DNA from: Vibrio pelagius
GTDB lineage: Bacteria; Pseudomonadota; Gammaproteobacteria; Enterobacterales; Vibrionaceae
Direction of reading: 5' to 3'
DNA length: 64,000 bases
Assembly: GCF_024347575.1 (NCBI RefSeq)
Contig: NZ_AP025503.1
Location: 1,240,001-1,304,000, forward strand
The notes beneath the pieces were generated by a model. It saw only the letters and a program-made list of their open reading frames with translations, was not told the origin of the DNA and did no database searches. Positions 44,270 through 54,091 of this stretch are shown here, piece after piece. The first letter of the stretch is position 1, and every line of letters starts with the position of its first letter. The position numbers were made by a program, and so were the translations under genes.

Positions 44270-47191
44270 ATGAATACATTCAAGGGATTTTTTATGACTA
44301 CCGCCTTTGAAGTCGATACAAATACTATCGCACACTCGTTTTCAACTTCAGTTCCAGTCGTTGAAGGCACTTATGATCTTACACCAGACGCTATTTTGCT
44401 TGAACAAGAGCAAAACGAATCGGCAGTTCGTTCTTACCCAAGACGTCTACCGATTGCAATAAAACGCGCCTATGGTGCTCTGGTGGAAGATACTCGCGGA
44501 CAAATCTTCCTAGACTGTCTTGCAGGAGCTGGGACGTTAGCGCTAGGTTACAACCATCCAGAGATCAACCAAGCATTAAAAGCTCAGTTGGATTCAGGTC
44601 TACCGTATCAAACTCTAGATATCACAACTCAGGCGAAAGAGACCTTTATCAATCGCGTTAAAGGATTCTTACCACAAGACTTTGCTGAAAATTCAGTGAT
44701 TCAATTCTGTGGTCCATCGGGTGCTGATGCGGTTGAAGCTGCTATTAAGTTAGCCAAACAGACTACCGGTCGTAATACTATGTTTGCTTTCCGTGGCGCA
44801 TACCACGGGATGACCAACGGTACTATGGGCATGATGGGTAACTTAGGCACGAAAGCGCGTCGTAGTGGCCTGATGTCTGATGTGCACTTTATGCCATTCC
44901 CATACAACCTTCGTTGCCCATTTGGTCTTGGCGGTGAGCAAGGTGCGCAAGCAAGTCTTCGTTACATTGAACGTCTATTAGCCGATGACGAAGCGGGTAT
45001 TATGAAGCCTGCCGCGATGATTGTTGAGCCAGTGCAAGGTGAGGGTGGTGTTATTCCAGCGCCTGCATCTTGGTTACGTGGTTTACGACGCATCTGTGAT
45101 GAGCACGGCATCCTACTGATTTTTGATGAAATCCAGTGCGGTGTGGGCAAAACAGGCCACCGCTTTGCATTTGAAGAGTCAGGCATTAATCCAGATATCC
45201 TATGTCTTTCTAAAGCGATAGGCGGCGGCCTACCAATGTCACTGTTGGTTTTCGATAAGAGTATTGATACTTGGAAAGCGGGTGAGCATACCGGCACTTT
45301 CCGTGGCAACCAATTGGCAATGGTGTCAGGTGCGAAAGCACTAGAGATTATTGAGCGAGACAACCTTGTTGAACATGCGAATATCGCGGGTCAATATCTT
45401 CGCCACGGTTTAGAAAAGCTACAACAACGTGTTGATTGTATTGCTGAAGTTCGTGGTAAAGGCTTGATGTTAGGTGTTGAGATTCAAAGCCCTAACGGTG
45501 AGAAGAACCGTTTTGGTGAGCCCGTTGCTGACGGCGATCTGACTCTGAAAATCCAGCGAGCAGCTCTTGAGCGCGGCTTGATGGTTGAAAAAGGTGGACG
45601 TGAAGGCTCTGTTATTCGTTTCCTTCCTCCAATGATCATCAGCTTCGAACAGATTGATTTTGCCCTTCGCGTGATGGAAGAAGCGATTCTTGCTGCAGGT
45701 GGTAGCCATGTTGAAGCTGGCAGTGCAAACAGCGAATGGAAGAAACACTTCATCCATACAGGCGTAGGTGGCAGCGACGAGTTTGAAAAGGTTCTTAATC
45801 AAACCACTCAAGCAATGAAGTCGGTGTTTGAACAAGTTGATGCCCCATACTCTGGCTTAGAGCCTAAAATACTGGAAGCGGCTATTAACGCAGTCGATCT
45901 TGATAACGTTCAAGGTTCGTTAGTTGACGTGGTAGAAGACACGGCTGACCTAGTTGCGAAGAACTCTATCTTTGTGCAACATCCTGATTGTATTGCACAT
46001 CTTCACACACCACCATTGATGGCATCGGTTGCTGCTGAGTCTATGATTGCGGCACTTAATCAATCAATGGACTCCTGGGATCAAGCGTCTGCGGCTACCT
46101 ATGTTGAGCAGAAAGTGATCGACTGGATGTGCGGCAAGTACGATCTTGGTGAGAAGAGCGATGGCATTTTCACAAGTGGTGGAACCCAAAGCAATTTAAT
46201 GGGGCTGCTATTGGCACGCGACTGGATCGCGAACAAAATCGATAGTCACTCTATTCAAAAATTGGGTCTTCCAGAGTACGCAAAAAAATTACGTATTTTA
46301 TGCTCTAAAAAGTCGCACTTCACTGTCCAGAAATCGGCTTCTTTGTTGGGACTTGGTGAAAATTCGGTGTGCTGTGTTAATACCAACAGCAATGGCACCA
46401 TCAAAACCGAATTGTTAGAAAAAGCGATTAAGGAACTGAAAGATGAAGGCCTGATTCCGTTCGCAGTTGTGGGCACGGCAGGTACAACCGATCACGGTGC
46501 GATTGATGACTTAGAGTCGATTGCGCAGATCGCTCAGCAGCAAGAGTTGTGGTTCCATGTCGACAGTGCTTACGGTGGTGCTTTGATCCTCAGCAGCCAT
46601 AAATCACGCCTTAAAGGCATTGAGAAAGCGGATTCTGTCAGTGTTGATTTCCATAAGCTGTTCTATCAAACGATCAGCTGTGGCGCGCTGTTGCTGAAAG
46701 ATAAGCAAAACTTCCAGTTCTTATTGCATCATGCGGACTACTTGAACCGAGAGCACGATGAACTGCCAAACTTGGTTGATAAGTCGATTGCAACGACCAA
46801 GCGTTTTGATGCGCTCAAAGTCTTTATGACAATGCAGAGCGTAGGGCAGGCACAATTGGGTGAGATGTATGACCACCTGTTGGCACAAACACTTCAGGTT
46901 TCCGATCTAATTCAAAACCACGAAGGTTTTGAGCTATTAGCCGAACCAGCATTATCGACAGTGCTGTTTAGAGCGATTAATAGCAATGTCACGGATTTAA
47001 ACACGTTTAACCAAACATTAAGGTTAGAGGCTCTGACTCGTGGAGTCGCTGTACTGGGCGAAACTATGGTCGATGGTAAGAGCGCGTTGAAGTTCACCAT
47101 CCTAAATCCATGTTTAGACATGGCAGACTTCGAATCTCTAATTACAAAAATTCATAATCTAGCGGCTGAGCTAGCAGAACAACAAGGGTAA
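44270..47191 (+). CDS. Diaminobutyrate aminotransferase / L-2,4-diaminobutyrate decarboxylase fusion
   Basis: A 973-residue fusion from the ATG at 44270, which has AGGAGGG 5 nt upstream; an open extension of 20 codons lies in the leader. The first 450 residues are a class III aminotransferase (LIFDEIQCGVGKTGHRF, PLP Lys in LSKAIGGGLP near residue 315) making 2,4-diaminobutyrate from aspartate semialdehyde. The last 450 are a group II decarboxylase (FHVDSAYGGALI, PLP Lys in SVDFHKLFYQ near 795) producing 1,3-diaminopropane. It is the first step of Vibrio norspermidine synthesis; V. cholerae VC1625 has the same layout. First gene of the operon. Confidence 0.93.
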   Translation: MNTFKGFFMTTAFEVDTNTIAHSFSTSVPVVEGTYDLTPDAILLEQEQNESAVRSYPRRLPIAIKRAYGALVEDTRGQIFLDCLAGAGTLALGYNHPEINQALKAQLDSGLPYQTLDITTQAKETFINRVKGFLPQDFAENSVIQFCGPSGADAVEAAIKLAKQTTGRNTMFAFRGAYHGMTNGTMGMMGNLGTKARRSGLMSDVHFMPFPYNLRCPFGLGGEQGAQASLRYIERLLADDEAGIMKPAAMIVEPVQGEGGVIPAPASWLRGLRRICDEHGILLIFDEIQCGVGKTGHRFAFEESGINPDILCLSKAIGGGLPMSLLVFDKSIDTWKAGEHTGTFRGNQLAMVSGAKALEIIERDNLVEHANIAGQYLRHGLEKLQQRVDCIAEVRGKGLMLGVEIQSPNGEKNRFGEPVADGDLTLKIQRAALERGLMVEKGGREGSVIRFLPPMIISFEQIDFALRVMEEAILAAGGSHVEAGSANSEWKKHFIHTGVGGSDEFEKVLNQTTQAMKSVFEQVDAPYSGLEPKILEAAINAVDLDNVQGSLVDVVEDTADLVAKNSIFVQHPDCIAHLHTPPLMASVAAESMIAALNQSMDSWDQASAATYVEQKVIDWMCGKYDLGEKSDGIFTSGGTQSNLMGLLLARDWIANKIDSHSIQKLGLPEYAKKLRILCSKKSHFTVQKSASLLGLGENSVCCVNTNSNGTIKTELLEKAIKELKDEGLIPFAVVGTAGTTDHGAIDDLESIAQIAQQQELWFHVDSAYGGALILSSHKSRLKGIEKADSVSVDFHKLFYQTISCGALLLKDKQNFQFLLHHADYLNREHDELPNLVDKSIATTKRFDALKVFMTMQSVGQAQLGEMYDHLLAQTLQVSDLIQNHEGFELLAEPALSTVLFRAINSNVTDLNTFNQTLRLEALTRGVAVLGETMVDGKSALKFTILNPCLDMADFESLITKIHNLAAELAEQQG

Positions 47192-47199
47192 TAAATATT

Positions 47200-48453
47200 A
47201 TGGCAATTCTACAAATTGGTGCAGGTGGCGTAGGTTGGGTTGTTGCACATAAAGCGGCACAAAACAACGACGTTCTGGGTGACATTACTATCGCATCTCG
47301 TACTATCGCGAAATGTGAAAAGATCATCGAATCGATCAAAGGTAAAAACAACCTTAAAGATTCAACTAAGAAACTAGAAGCTCGCGCTGTAAACGCAGAT
47401 GACGTTGATGCACTTGTTGCTCTAATCAAAGAAGTTCAGCCTGATCTAGTGATCAACGCAGGTCCCCCATGGGTAAACATGGCGATCATGGAAGCGTGTT
47501 ACCAAGCAAAAGTATCTTACCTAGATACGTCAGTAGCGGTTGACCTATGTTCTGAAGGTCAGCAGGTTCCTCAAGCTTACGATTGGCAGTGGGGTTACCG
47601 TGAGAAGTTCGCAGAAGCGGGCATCACAGGTATTCTTGGTGCTGGATTCGATCCAGGTGTGGTTTCAGTATTTGCTGCTTACGCGGTTAAGCACCTGTTC
47701 GATGAGATCGATACTATCGATGTCATGGACGTTAATGCTGGCGACCACGGTAAGAAGTTCGCAACTAACTTTGATCCAGAGACAAACATGCTTGAGATTC
47801 AAGGCGATTCTTTCTACTGGGAAAACGAAGAGTGGAAACAGGTTCCATGTCACTCTCGTATGCTAGAGTTTGACTTCCCGAACTGTGGTTCTCATAAAGT
47901 TTATTCAATGGCACACGATGAAGTTCGTTCAATGAAAGAGTTCATCCCAGCGAAACGCATTGAGTTCTGGATGGGCTTTGGCGACAAGTACCTAAACTAC
48001 TTCAACTGCATGCGTGATATCGGCCTCCTGAGCCCAGATCCACTAACGCTGCACGATGGAACTGTGGTTCAACCTCTGCACGTCCTTAAAGCACTGCTAC
48101 CAGATCCAACATCACTTGCACCGGGCTACACAGGTCTAACTTGTATCGGTACATGGGTACAAGGTAAGAAAGACGGTAAAGAGCGCAGCGTTTTCATCTA
48201 CAACAACGCAGACCACGAAGTGGCATACGAAGATGTAGAGCACCAAGCGATCTCTTACACAACTGGTGTGCCAGCAATCACAGCTGCCCTGCAGTTCTTC
48301 CGTGGTGAGTGGGCAGACAAAGGTGTGTTCAACATGGAACAGCTAAACCCAGACCCATTCCTGGAAACTATGCCGAGTATTGGTCTAGATTGGCATGTTC
48401 AAGAGCTTGAAGCTGGCCAAGGTCTTCCTGTGATTCACGAGCTGAAAAAATAA
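47200..48453 (+). CDS. Carboxynorspermidine dehydrogenase (synthase)
   Basis: A 417-residue saccharopine-dehydrogenase-like enzyme with an N-terminal Rossmann fold (ILQIGAGGVGWVVAHKAA), NAGPPWVNMAIMEAC and GAGFDPGVVSVFAAY. It joins 1,3-diaminopropane (or putrescine) with aspartate semialdehyde and reduces the imine with NADPH to carboxynorspermidine or carboxyspermidine. It starts 8 nt after the fusion gene, and is followed by a 200-nt gap with a long palindrome before nspC. The V. cholerae counterpart is VC1624. Confidence 0.93.
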   Translation: MAILQIGAGGVGWVVAHKAAQNNDVLGDITIASRTIAKCEKIIESIKGKNNLKDSTKKLEARAVNADDVDALVALIKEVQPDLVINAGPPWVNMAIMEACYQAKVSYLDTSVAVDLCSEGQQVPQAYDWQWGYREKFAEAGITGILGAGFDPGVVSVFAAYAVKHLFDEIDTIDVMDVNAGDHGKKFATNFDPETNMLEIQGDSFYWENEEWKQVPCHSRMLEFDFPNCGSHKVYSMAHDEVRSMKEFIPAKRIEFWMGFGDKYLNYFNCMRDIGLLSPDPLTLHDGTVVQPLHVLKALLPDPTSLAPGYTGLTCIGTWVQGKKDGKERSVFIYNNADHEVAYEDVEHQAISYTTGVPAITAALQFFRGEWADKGVFNMEQLNPDPFLETMPSIGLDWHVQELEAGQGLPVIHELKK

Positions 48454-48529
48454 GAATCAGCTTCTTGTTTTGATTGCTAATTAAAGGGGACATGGATTGT
48501 TCCCTTTTCGATGATGATCTCTTTAAAGC

Positions 48530-48602
48530 TTTGGTATCATTTATTTTGATTTTGTAACTCACTACGTTCGAACAGGACAAAATCAAAATAAATCACACCA
48601 AA
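48530..48602. repeat. Long palindrome between the dehydrogenase gene and nspC
   Basis: A perfect 17-bp arm pair (ATTTATTTTGATTTTGT at 48539-48555; its complement at 48577-48593) extends with two mismatches to 26 bp on each side (48530-48602), loop 21 nt. It is very AT-rich. It may be a small MITE/palindromic repeat or a hairpin that tunes nspC expression. Confidence 0.8.
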
Positions 48603-48654
48603 CTTGTTTAATTTACCTTTCCATCTTTAGATGCTGCTTGAGCGCGTATAGAAA

Positions 48655-49794
48655 ATGACATTTAAGAAAGAAGAACTTAAAACCCCATATTTTATGATCA
48701 ACGAAGATAAGTTGATTGAGAATCTAGAGAAAGCAAAACAGCTTAAAGAGTTGTCTGGCGTTAAATTGGTATTGGCCTTGAAATGCTTCTCTACGTGGGG
48801 CGTATTTGACATCATTAAGCCTTACCTAGATGGCACGACAAGCTCTGGCCCGTTCGAAGTAAAACTTGGCCACGAGACTTTTGGTGGCGAAACTCATGCA
48901 TACAGTGTGGGCTACAGCGAAGATGATGTACGTGAAGTAGCGGACATCTGTGACAAGATGATCTTCAACTCGCAGTCTCAGTTAGCGGCTTACCGCCACA
49001 TTATCGAAGGGAAAGCGTCAATTGGTCTTCGTTTGAACCCGGGTGTCAGCTACGCAGGTCAAGACTTGGCTAACCCAGCGCGTAAGTTTTCTCGTCTAGG
49101 CGTTCAAGCAGACCACATCAAACCAGAAATCTTTGAAGATATTGATGGTGTGATGTTCCACATGAACTGTGAAAACAAAGATGTGGATGCGTTTATCGGC
49201 TTGCTAGATTCAATTTCTGATCAGTTCGGTGAATACCTTGATAAGCTAGACTGGGTGAGCATGGGCGGCGGAGTCTTCTTTACCTGGCCAGGTTATGACA
49301 TTGAAAAGCTAGGTGCTGCACTAAAAGCATTTTCTGAGAAGCACGGCGTTCAAATGTACCTGGAACCCGGTGAGGCGATCATCACTAAGACAACCGATCT
49401 TGTGGTGACTGTGGTCGACATCGTAGAGAATGTAAAGAAGACTGCAATCGTTGACTCTGCAACCGAAGCGCACCGCTTAGATACGCTTATCTATGACGAG
49501 CCAGCATCTATCTTGGAAGCGTCAGAGAGTGGCAAGCATGACTACGTCATTGGCTCTTGTTCTTGTCTGGCAGGCGATCAGTTCTGTGAAGCAAGTTTTG
49601 ATGAGCCGCTAGAGATTGGTCAGCGTCTGCACATCTTAGACAGTGCTGGCTATACAATGGTGAAGCTAAACTGGTTTAACGGTTTACGTATGCCTTCAGT
49701 CTACTGTGAGCGCTCAAGTGGCGAAGTACAGAAGCTAAACGAATTCGATTATTCGGACTTTAAGCGTTCATTATCGCAGTGGTCTATAAAATAG
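48655..49794 (+). CDS. nspC: Carboxynorspermidine decarboxylase
   Basis: A 379-residue alanine-racemase-fold PLP decarboxylase. The PLP lysine is in [14 protein letters not shown] (about residue 43), HMNCENKD and SMGGGVFF bind phosphate, and [13 protein letters not shown] carries the substrate cysteine of the family. It forms norspermidine (or spermidine), which Vibrio uses as a biofilm signal and polyamine. The dehydrogenase gene precedes it, separated by a palindrome; a terminator follows. Confidence 0.95.
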   Translation: MTFKKEELKTPYFMINEDKLIENLEKAKQLKELSGVKLVLALKCFSTWGVFDIIKPYLDGTTSSGPFEVKLGHETFGGETHAYSVGYSEDDVREVADICDKMIFNSQSQLAAYRHIIEGKASIGLRLNPGVSYAGQDLANPARKFSRLGVQADHIKPEIFEDIDGVMFHMNCENKDVDAFIGLLDSISDQFGEYLDKLDWVSMGGGVFFTWPGYDIEKLGAALKAFSEKHGVQMYLEPGEAIITKTTDLVVTVVDIVENVKKTAIVDSATEAHRLDTLIYDEPASILEASESGKHDYVIGSCSCLAGDQFCEASFDEPLEIGQRLHILDSAGYTMVKLNWFNGLRMPSVYCERSSGEVQKLNEFDYSDFKRSLSQWSIK

Positions 49795-49806
49795 ATTGAA
49801 ATAAAT

Positions 49807-49833
49807 AGAGCAACCGATGGGTTGCTCTTTTTG
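49807..49833 (+). terminator. nspC terminator
   Basis: AGAGCAACC (49807-49815) pairs with GGTTGCTCT (49820-49828), loop 4 nt, then TTTT. Ends the norspermidine operon. Confidence 0.85.
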
Positions 49834-49853
49834 TATAAGGGTTAATTGGAAGC

Positions 49854-50366
49854 TTAGTTGAAGTCTTTAACCAGTCGTAACAGCATAAATCCGCTAGAAT
49901 TTACTGTAACCTCTTGCCCTTCCGCAAAGTCAATCACTAGACCAGCATAATCAGCGTTAACATTGTGTGCATCTGGGGTATTAGTCCAATAAGGTACGTT
50001 TATAGTGCTCGGAAAGAAATCTAAGTTGATGGATGGTTTAGCACATTGATAATCAACAATTGACCCAAGCTCTTTGATATTCGGTAGTCTAAAATCATCA
50101 ACCCCAACGTTCTCATTCATCAACGCTGAACTCCAGGTTGTAACGCTCGTTGGCTTACCGCTACAAGTATTGGTATCTGGAACGTATGTTTCTCCAACAT
50201 TACACTTTTGCCAAAGCAGGTTAGTTGAAACATCTAAAACAGTCCCATCTTTGCGATCTATAAATTGCCCATCCGCTTGCGAATTAGGTTGATTCTCTAC
50301 ACATTGTTGAGCAAAACTCGAACTTGAAGCTATCAGCGTAGCTATAAAAAAGTACTTTAGTTTCAT
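49854..50366 (-). CDS. Secreted DUF1566 (Lcl C-terminal-like) protein
   Basis: A 170-residue exported protein with signal peptide MKLKYFFIATLIASSSSFA. The mature part has NLLWQKCNVGETYVPD, then DDFRLPNIKELGSIVDYQC and GFMLLRLVKD, the pattern of DUF1566 domains, which often occur on surface or exported proteins. Four cysteines could form disulfides. Its ATG overlaps the stop of the lipoprotein gene upstream (TAATG), and that protein ends in a similar domain. Role unknown. Confidence 0.8.
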   Translation of the reverse strand: MKLKYFFIATLIASSSSFAQQCVENQPNSQADGQFIDRKDGTVLDVSTNLLWQKCNVGETYVPDTNTCSGKPTSVTTWSSALMNENVGVDDFRLPNIKELGSIVDYQCAKPSINLDFFPSTINVPYWTNTPDAHNVNADYAGLVIDFAEGQEVTVNSSGFMLLRLVKDFN

Positions 50367-52024
50367 TATTCTATGCCTCCACTCACCGCGATTACACCTT
50401 GATACGTTCCCTTATTACACAACTTAACTTGCCCTGTTGGAACGTCCATACACCAAGCACTGCCCGTACCGGCTGCGGAACTTGAGTGTGTATAAATAGT
50501 GGTAGCTGAGTTGCCTACATCGTCACCTTTCATAAATGGGAAGTAGTTCTTGGTAGTAGGATCTTCAGCTCCTACACTGTAGTTAACAATAGATCGAGCT
50601 TCTGCGGGAGACGGTAATCTCCACGTATTAATTCCGCATACAGAAAAGCTGTTGAGGTTAGCTATGTAGCCTTCTGTGTCACAGCGTCGATTACCGCTTG
50701 ATTCTGTCGAGTATGCACACATCGATGATATAGGCCCATCTGCTAATAACTCATCATTTTTATGACCTGGTGCATTAGCGTTTGATGTTGAATTGGAGTC
50801 ATACCAAGTGTATCTATATTCCGAGCTTCTCCAGGCTCCTGACTCGCTAGTCCACGGATAAGCGTTATTATCTGGGTCATCAGCATAGGCTTCTAGCCAA
50901 GTATCAATATCAGCCTGAGAAGGCAAAGTGATCGGGGCCTGTTTGGCTTCAATGTAAATTCCCGTGCGTTCATCTCGAACACACGCCCACTCTAATGCAT
51001 CGTTTGGAAGCATATTGCCACTGTAGTCAAGCTTAGTGAACTTAAACCCGTGTTCACCATCGGAGTGGACATTTTCACTTGCCGTATCTAGTCCGTAATC
51101 AGCATCTTGATTTTTGTAGCGCTCTGGGGCAGAGGTTCGAGTATGATCTACGCCATCTGAATAGGTAGCAAATCCAGTATCATTAATCTGCTTATCACCT
51201 GGGATATAGAAGGACAGAGTGTTGTTGGAACTATCAATTGTAGTGTTTCCACTACTCGCCATTGTATAGGTAACAGACTCTCCGCCTTCACTTAAGCCAT
51301 CTTGTAAAGCTGTAACTTGCACTAGGTGACTTAACTTTTCAGCAGGTATTGTGATGGTTAGAGAGTTTAGGTTACTTGTAAAATCATCTGCAGAAGCAAT
51401 ACCTGTTTGTTCAAGAGTAACCGTTACATCTTCGTACGAATAATTGCTGAGGTCTATATAGCTTTGGGCATTATCTCCCTCCAAAACGGCTTTACTAGCA
51501 TCTCTGAAACTAATGGTTGGTTCTGTATCACTGTCAGAGATTGCAACCGAAGCTTGGGAATTACCAATTTGATAATTATCGCTTGAATCAGCCGAAATCG
51601 TATAGGTTAAAATTTTGTTGCTTTCGTACAAGTTATTATGGATTACATCTAGTGGTAAAGATGCCTGTGTTACGCCCGCAGTAATTACAATAGTTTGCGC
51701 CGATAGTGGCTCGTAATTTTTAAATGTGCCCGTTGAACGGGTAGTCAGATCGCTCGTGTTAATCGATAGGGTCAAGTCGTTGGCTAAGGCACTTGAGAGA
51801 GTAACAGTAATGTACTCAGTAGCTGAACCTGAACTTGGCTCTGAAAAAGTTACTGAGCTAGGGATGCTTATTTCCACGACTTGAGGTTCAGTCGGATCGG
51901 TAGGGTCGGTTGGTGTTGTTGAATCACCACTATCTTCATGGCCACTTTGACAGCCTGTAAAAAGTGAAGTTAGAAGGATTACTGAGACGGCATTAAGAGG
52001 CCAACTCGGCTTGTTTCTATCCAT
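50366..52024 (-). CDS. Lipoprotein with Calx-beta-like repeats and a DUF1566-like domain
   Basis: A 552-residue lipoprotein: signal ending SLFTGC (Cys25), a Thr/Pro/Asp linker (STTPTDPTDPTEP), then two beta-rich stretches (about 50-165 and 168-275) with the Calx-beta-like features VTLSSALANDLTLSI and SEGGESVTYTMASS. The C-terminal part (about 290-552) is a DUF1566-like domain with CGINTWRLPSPAEARSIVNY and an SGGIE end. It is encoded upstream of the secreted DUF1566 protein with a 1-nt overlap. A surface or outer-membrane role is likely; function unknown. Confidence 0.75.
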   Translation of the reverse strand: MDRNKPSWPLNAVSVILLTSLFTGCQSGHEDSGDSTTPTDPTDPTEPQVVEISIPSSVTFSEPSSGSATEYITVTLSSALANDLTLSINTSDLTTRSTGTFKNYEPLSAQTIVITAGVTQASLPLDVIHNNLYESNKILTYTISADSSDNYQIGNSQASVAISDSDTEPTISFRDASKAVLEGDNAQSYIDLSNYSYEDVTVTLEQTGIASADDFTSNLNSLTITIPAEKLSHLVQVTALQDGLSEGGESVTYTMASSGNTTIDSSNNTLSFYIPGDKQINDTGFATYSDGVDHTRTSAPERYKNQDADYGLDTASENVHSDGEHGFKFTKLDYSGNMLPNDALEWACVRDERTGIYIEAKQAPITLPSQADIDTWLEAYADDPDNNAYPWTSESGAWRSSEYRYTWYDSNSTSNANAPGHKNDELLADGPISSMCAYSTESSGNRRCDTEGYIANLNSFSVCGINTWRLPSPAEARSIVNYSVGAEDPTTKNYFPFMKGDDVGNSATTIYTHSSSAAGTGSAWCMDVPTGQVKLCNKGTYQGVIAVSGGIE

Positions 52025-52204
52025 GTATGAACCTAAGTGACTAAGTTAATGAAAGTAGCCGTATGGTAACAAAAAATGCAATCCGATAATCCTGTTTCAC
52101 TAGCTAAAATTATGATTTAAGTAGAATTTATACATAAAATTTGTAAGTAATGTAAGAAGCCAAAGTGGTTTATAGGATGGAGTGGAAGAAGGGGGAAGGT
52201 TTTG

Positions 52205-52234
52205 CTCCTCCGATGGTTTGCTTCACCGGAGGAG
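52205..52234. other. 8-bp GC-rich hairpin
   Basis: CTCCTCCG (52205-52212) pairs with CGGAGGAG (52227-52234) next to the 3' end of the GcvR-like gene. There is no T tract on the minus strand, so it is a weak terminator at best. Confidence 0.5.
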
Positions 52235-52242
52235 AAAGTGAA

Positions 52243-52755
52243 TCAACTCTCAATCATAACGCGTGTGTCTTCGCTCAGTGTCTCAAGTTCGTTTGCTACG
52301 TCTTGGATTGGTACTTCAAGAGGAAGTTTTACAGCAATTTTGGCGGTAAACAGACTTGAACTGACACCTCCGCCACCTGCGATAAACACTCGGTGACAGT
52401 CCATATCGAGAATTGTAATGCCTTGGCCATCTAACACGTGAGTGACTTCGTTGACGATACCGGCGCGATCGTTCGAATCTAAACGTAGATGGTGGATCGT
52501 ATCTTGAGCTTGCGGAGAGTGGTCGGCATCAACAAATTGGACGATTAAGTCTACATTGGCGCTAAACGCCTCTTTGACCGTGGACTCATTCATTGCAGGG
52601 AGCTCTATTTTGATAACACCGGCGACTTGATCCTCAATGAAATTCACTTTACTAATCAGCCACTTACCCCCGTTTTCATGAGTGACTGCAGCGAGTTGTT
52701 TGATGGTTGCAGGTGATGCTTTACCAATAAAGTTAACGATAAATGTGCTATTCAT
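52243..52755 (-). CDS. ACT-domain protein related to GcvR
   Basis: About 170 residues from the ATG at 52755 (MNSTFIVNFIGKASPATIKQ), with a GGGGGC stretch 5 nt upstream. Two tandem ACT domains (about 1-80 and 90-170; second starts HHLRLDSNDRAGIVNEV) match the glycine cleavage repressor GcvR family, which bind amino acids and partner proteins. The glycine-rich AGGGGVSSSLF loop is in the second. There is no gcv gene nearby, so orthology with GcvR proper is uncertain. Confidence 0.8.
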   Translation of the reverse strand: MNSTFIVNFIGKASPATIKQLAAVTHENGGKWLISKVNFIEDQVAGVIKIELPAMNESTVKEAFSANVDLIVQFVDADHSPQAQDTIHHLRLDSNDRAGIVNEVTHVLDGQGITILDMDCHRVFIAGGGGVSSSLFTAKIAVKLPLEVPIQDVANELETLSEDTRVMIES

Positions 52756-52925
52756 ATCAGCCCCCAAAGATTCAATTGAACGCTATTAATAAGCGTTTGA
52801 AATAACGAGATAATCTGTCTTACTTACAGTTTAGATGCTGGATTAGAACAATATTTGACCTGCGTCAATTTTTAAAAATAAGCCGCGGCGCGAATCAAGT
52901 TAATGAAGACTGGGGCACAAAAAAA

Positions 52926-52945
52926 GCGACTCGTAAGTCGCCTTT
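52926..52945 (-). terminator. Terminator of the DUF3943 gene
   Basis: GCGACT (52926-52931) pairs with AGTCGC (52936-52941); the minus strand continues into a T run (plus-strand A run 52919-52925). Confidence 0.75.
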
Positions 52946-52972
52946 TAGAAAGATTTGCATTTAATGAGTGAC

Positions 52973-53893
52973 TTAGAAGGTCACTTTGAAGTTCATGCCG
53001 ACAAATTGCGAGTCGTATGCTGCACCAGCATCGTATGCAAATTTAGCGGCATCTTGGTTACCCCACCAAGGGTTGGTGTTCAGATTGACTTCGGCATCAC
53101 CACCCCAAGCATCACTTACCCAGTAATGAATATGACCAACAGGGTTCAAGAAGAACAGAGAGACATCACCAACGGTTTTAGAGCCCATCACTTCGCCGCC
53201 ACTCATTACGATGTCCTGCTCAGCTTCTAGCATAAGCTCACCGACAACGGCGCCGAAAAAGGGAGTGATGAAAAGGTCTTGCCAAGATGGGATTTCTGCA
53301 AACGCTTCTACACCGTACTCCCAGAAGAAGGTTGACATAGTCCATGAATACATGAACGATTCAAACTCGTTGTAACCTGCATGGCGAGCCGCAGTATAGT
53401 AAACGCCGCCGAAATACGGGTGCATTATGTAGTTCAAGAAGTGCTCGTCTCGGTCCCATACTGGGCCATCAGAGACGTTATCTTTCCACTTTTGACCAAG
53501 CTTACTTAAGTCACGCTGGTCATCATCCCACTTGGTAATGGATTCTGGTAAAAACGTCATTAAACCTACAGTTGCAACACTAAGACCAAGAATAGTGTAG
53601 GTTTGGCCCATCAGGTAATCCCAATCTTTCTCGTCGCTTACGGTAAGATACATCGGCTGTTGGATACTGAAATCGTACTCGTCGCTTGGTTCACTCAGCG
53701 CGTAATTGGTATTAGGTTTGTAGGTATACAAGTTATCATTTACGCAGTACTCTTGTGCGCAATCATCCGAGTATGAAAGGTTGAATGGTTGGTCAAAGTC
53801 GTATTGGTTTGCAACCGAATTTGCTGACATTAGTATTGAAAATGCAGCAGTAACCTTTGTTAATAACGGGGATTTGGCCACAAGGGTCTCCAT
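52973..53893 (-). CDS. DUF3943 domain protein
   Basis: About 306 residues from the ATG at 53893 (METLVAKSPLLTKV), with a signal-like N terminus ending near SANSVANQ; a GTG at 53920 is an alternative start. The body has DGPVWDRDEHFLNYIMHPYFGGVYYTA, the hallmark of DUF3943, then EYGVEAFAEIPSWQDLFITP and a C-terminal beta-strand ending KVTF (terminal Phe, as in outer-membrane proteins). It is probably an outer-membrane or periplasmic protein; function unknown. Monocistronic. Confidence 0.8.
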   Translation of the reverse strand: METLVAKSPLLTKVTAAFSILMSANSVANQYDFDQPFNLSYSDDCAQEYCVNDNLYTYKPNTNYALSEPSDEYDFSIQQPMYLTVSDEKDWDYLMGQTYTILGLSVATVGLMTFLPESITKWDDDQRDLSKLGQKWKDNVSDGPVWDRDEHFLNYIMHPYFGGVYYTAARHAGYNEFESFMYSWTMSTFFWEYGVEAFAEIPSWQDLFITPFFGAVVGELMLEAEQDIVMSGGEVMGSKTVGDVSLFFLNPVGHIHYWVSDAWGGDAEVNLNTNPWWGNQDAAKFAYDAGAAYDSQFVGMNFKVTF

Positions 53894-54091
53894 GAAAAAT
53901 GATAAGTTGAGCAGAGTCACAATTATCCATTAATTGTCTGATTTTTGGAACTAATAATTGTGAACATACTTAAAAATAATCTTAAATTTCACATCATTAA
54001 TACTTGTGAAATGACTTGAATGCCTAAACATTGAAGATAGACCACTTTACAAATAATGCCGCGTCTCAACATGACAACAAGGGATAAAAAT

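Noticed and set aside
52205..52234. Terminator of the GcvR-like gene
   Set aside because: The stem is strong, but no T tract follows on the minus strand, so it is listed only as a hairpin.
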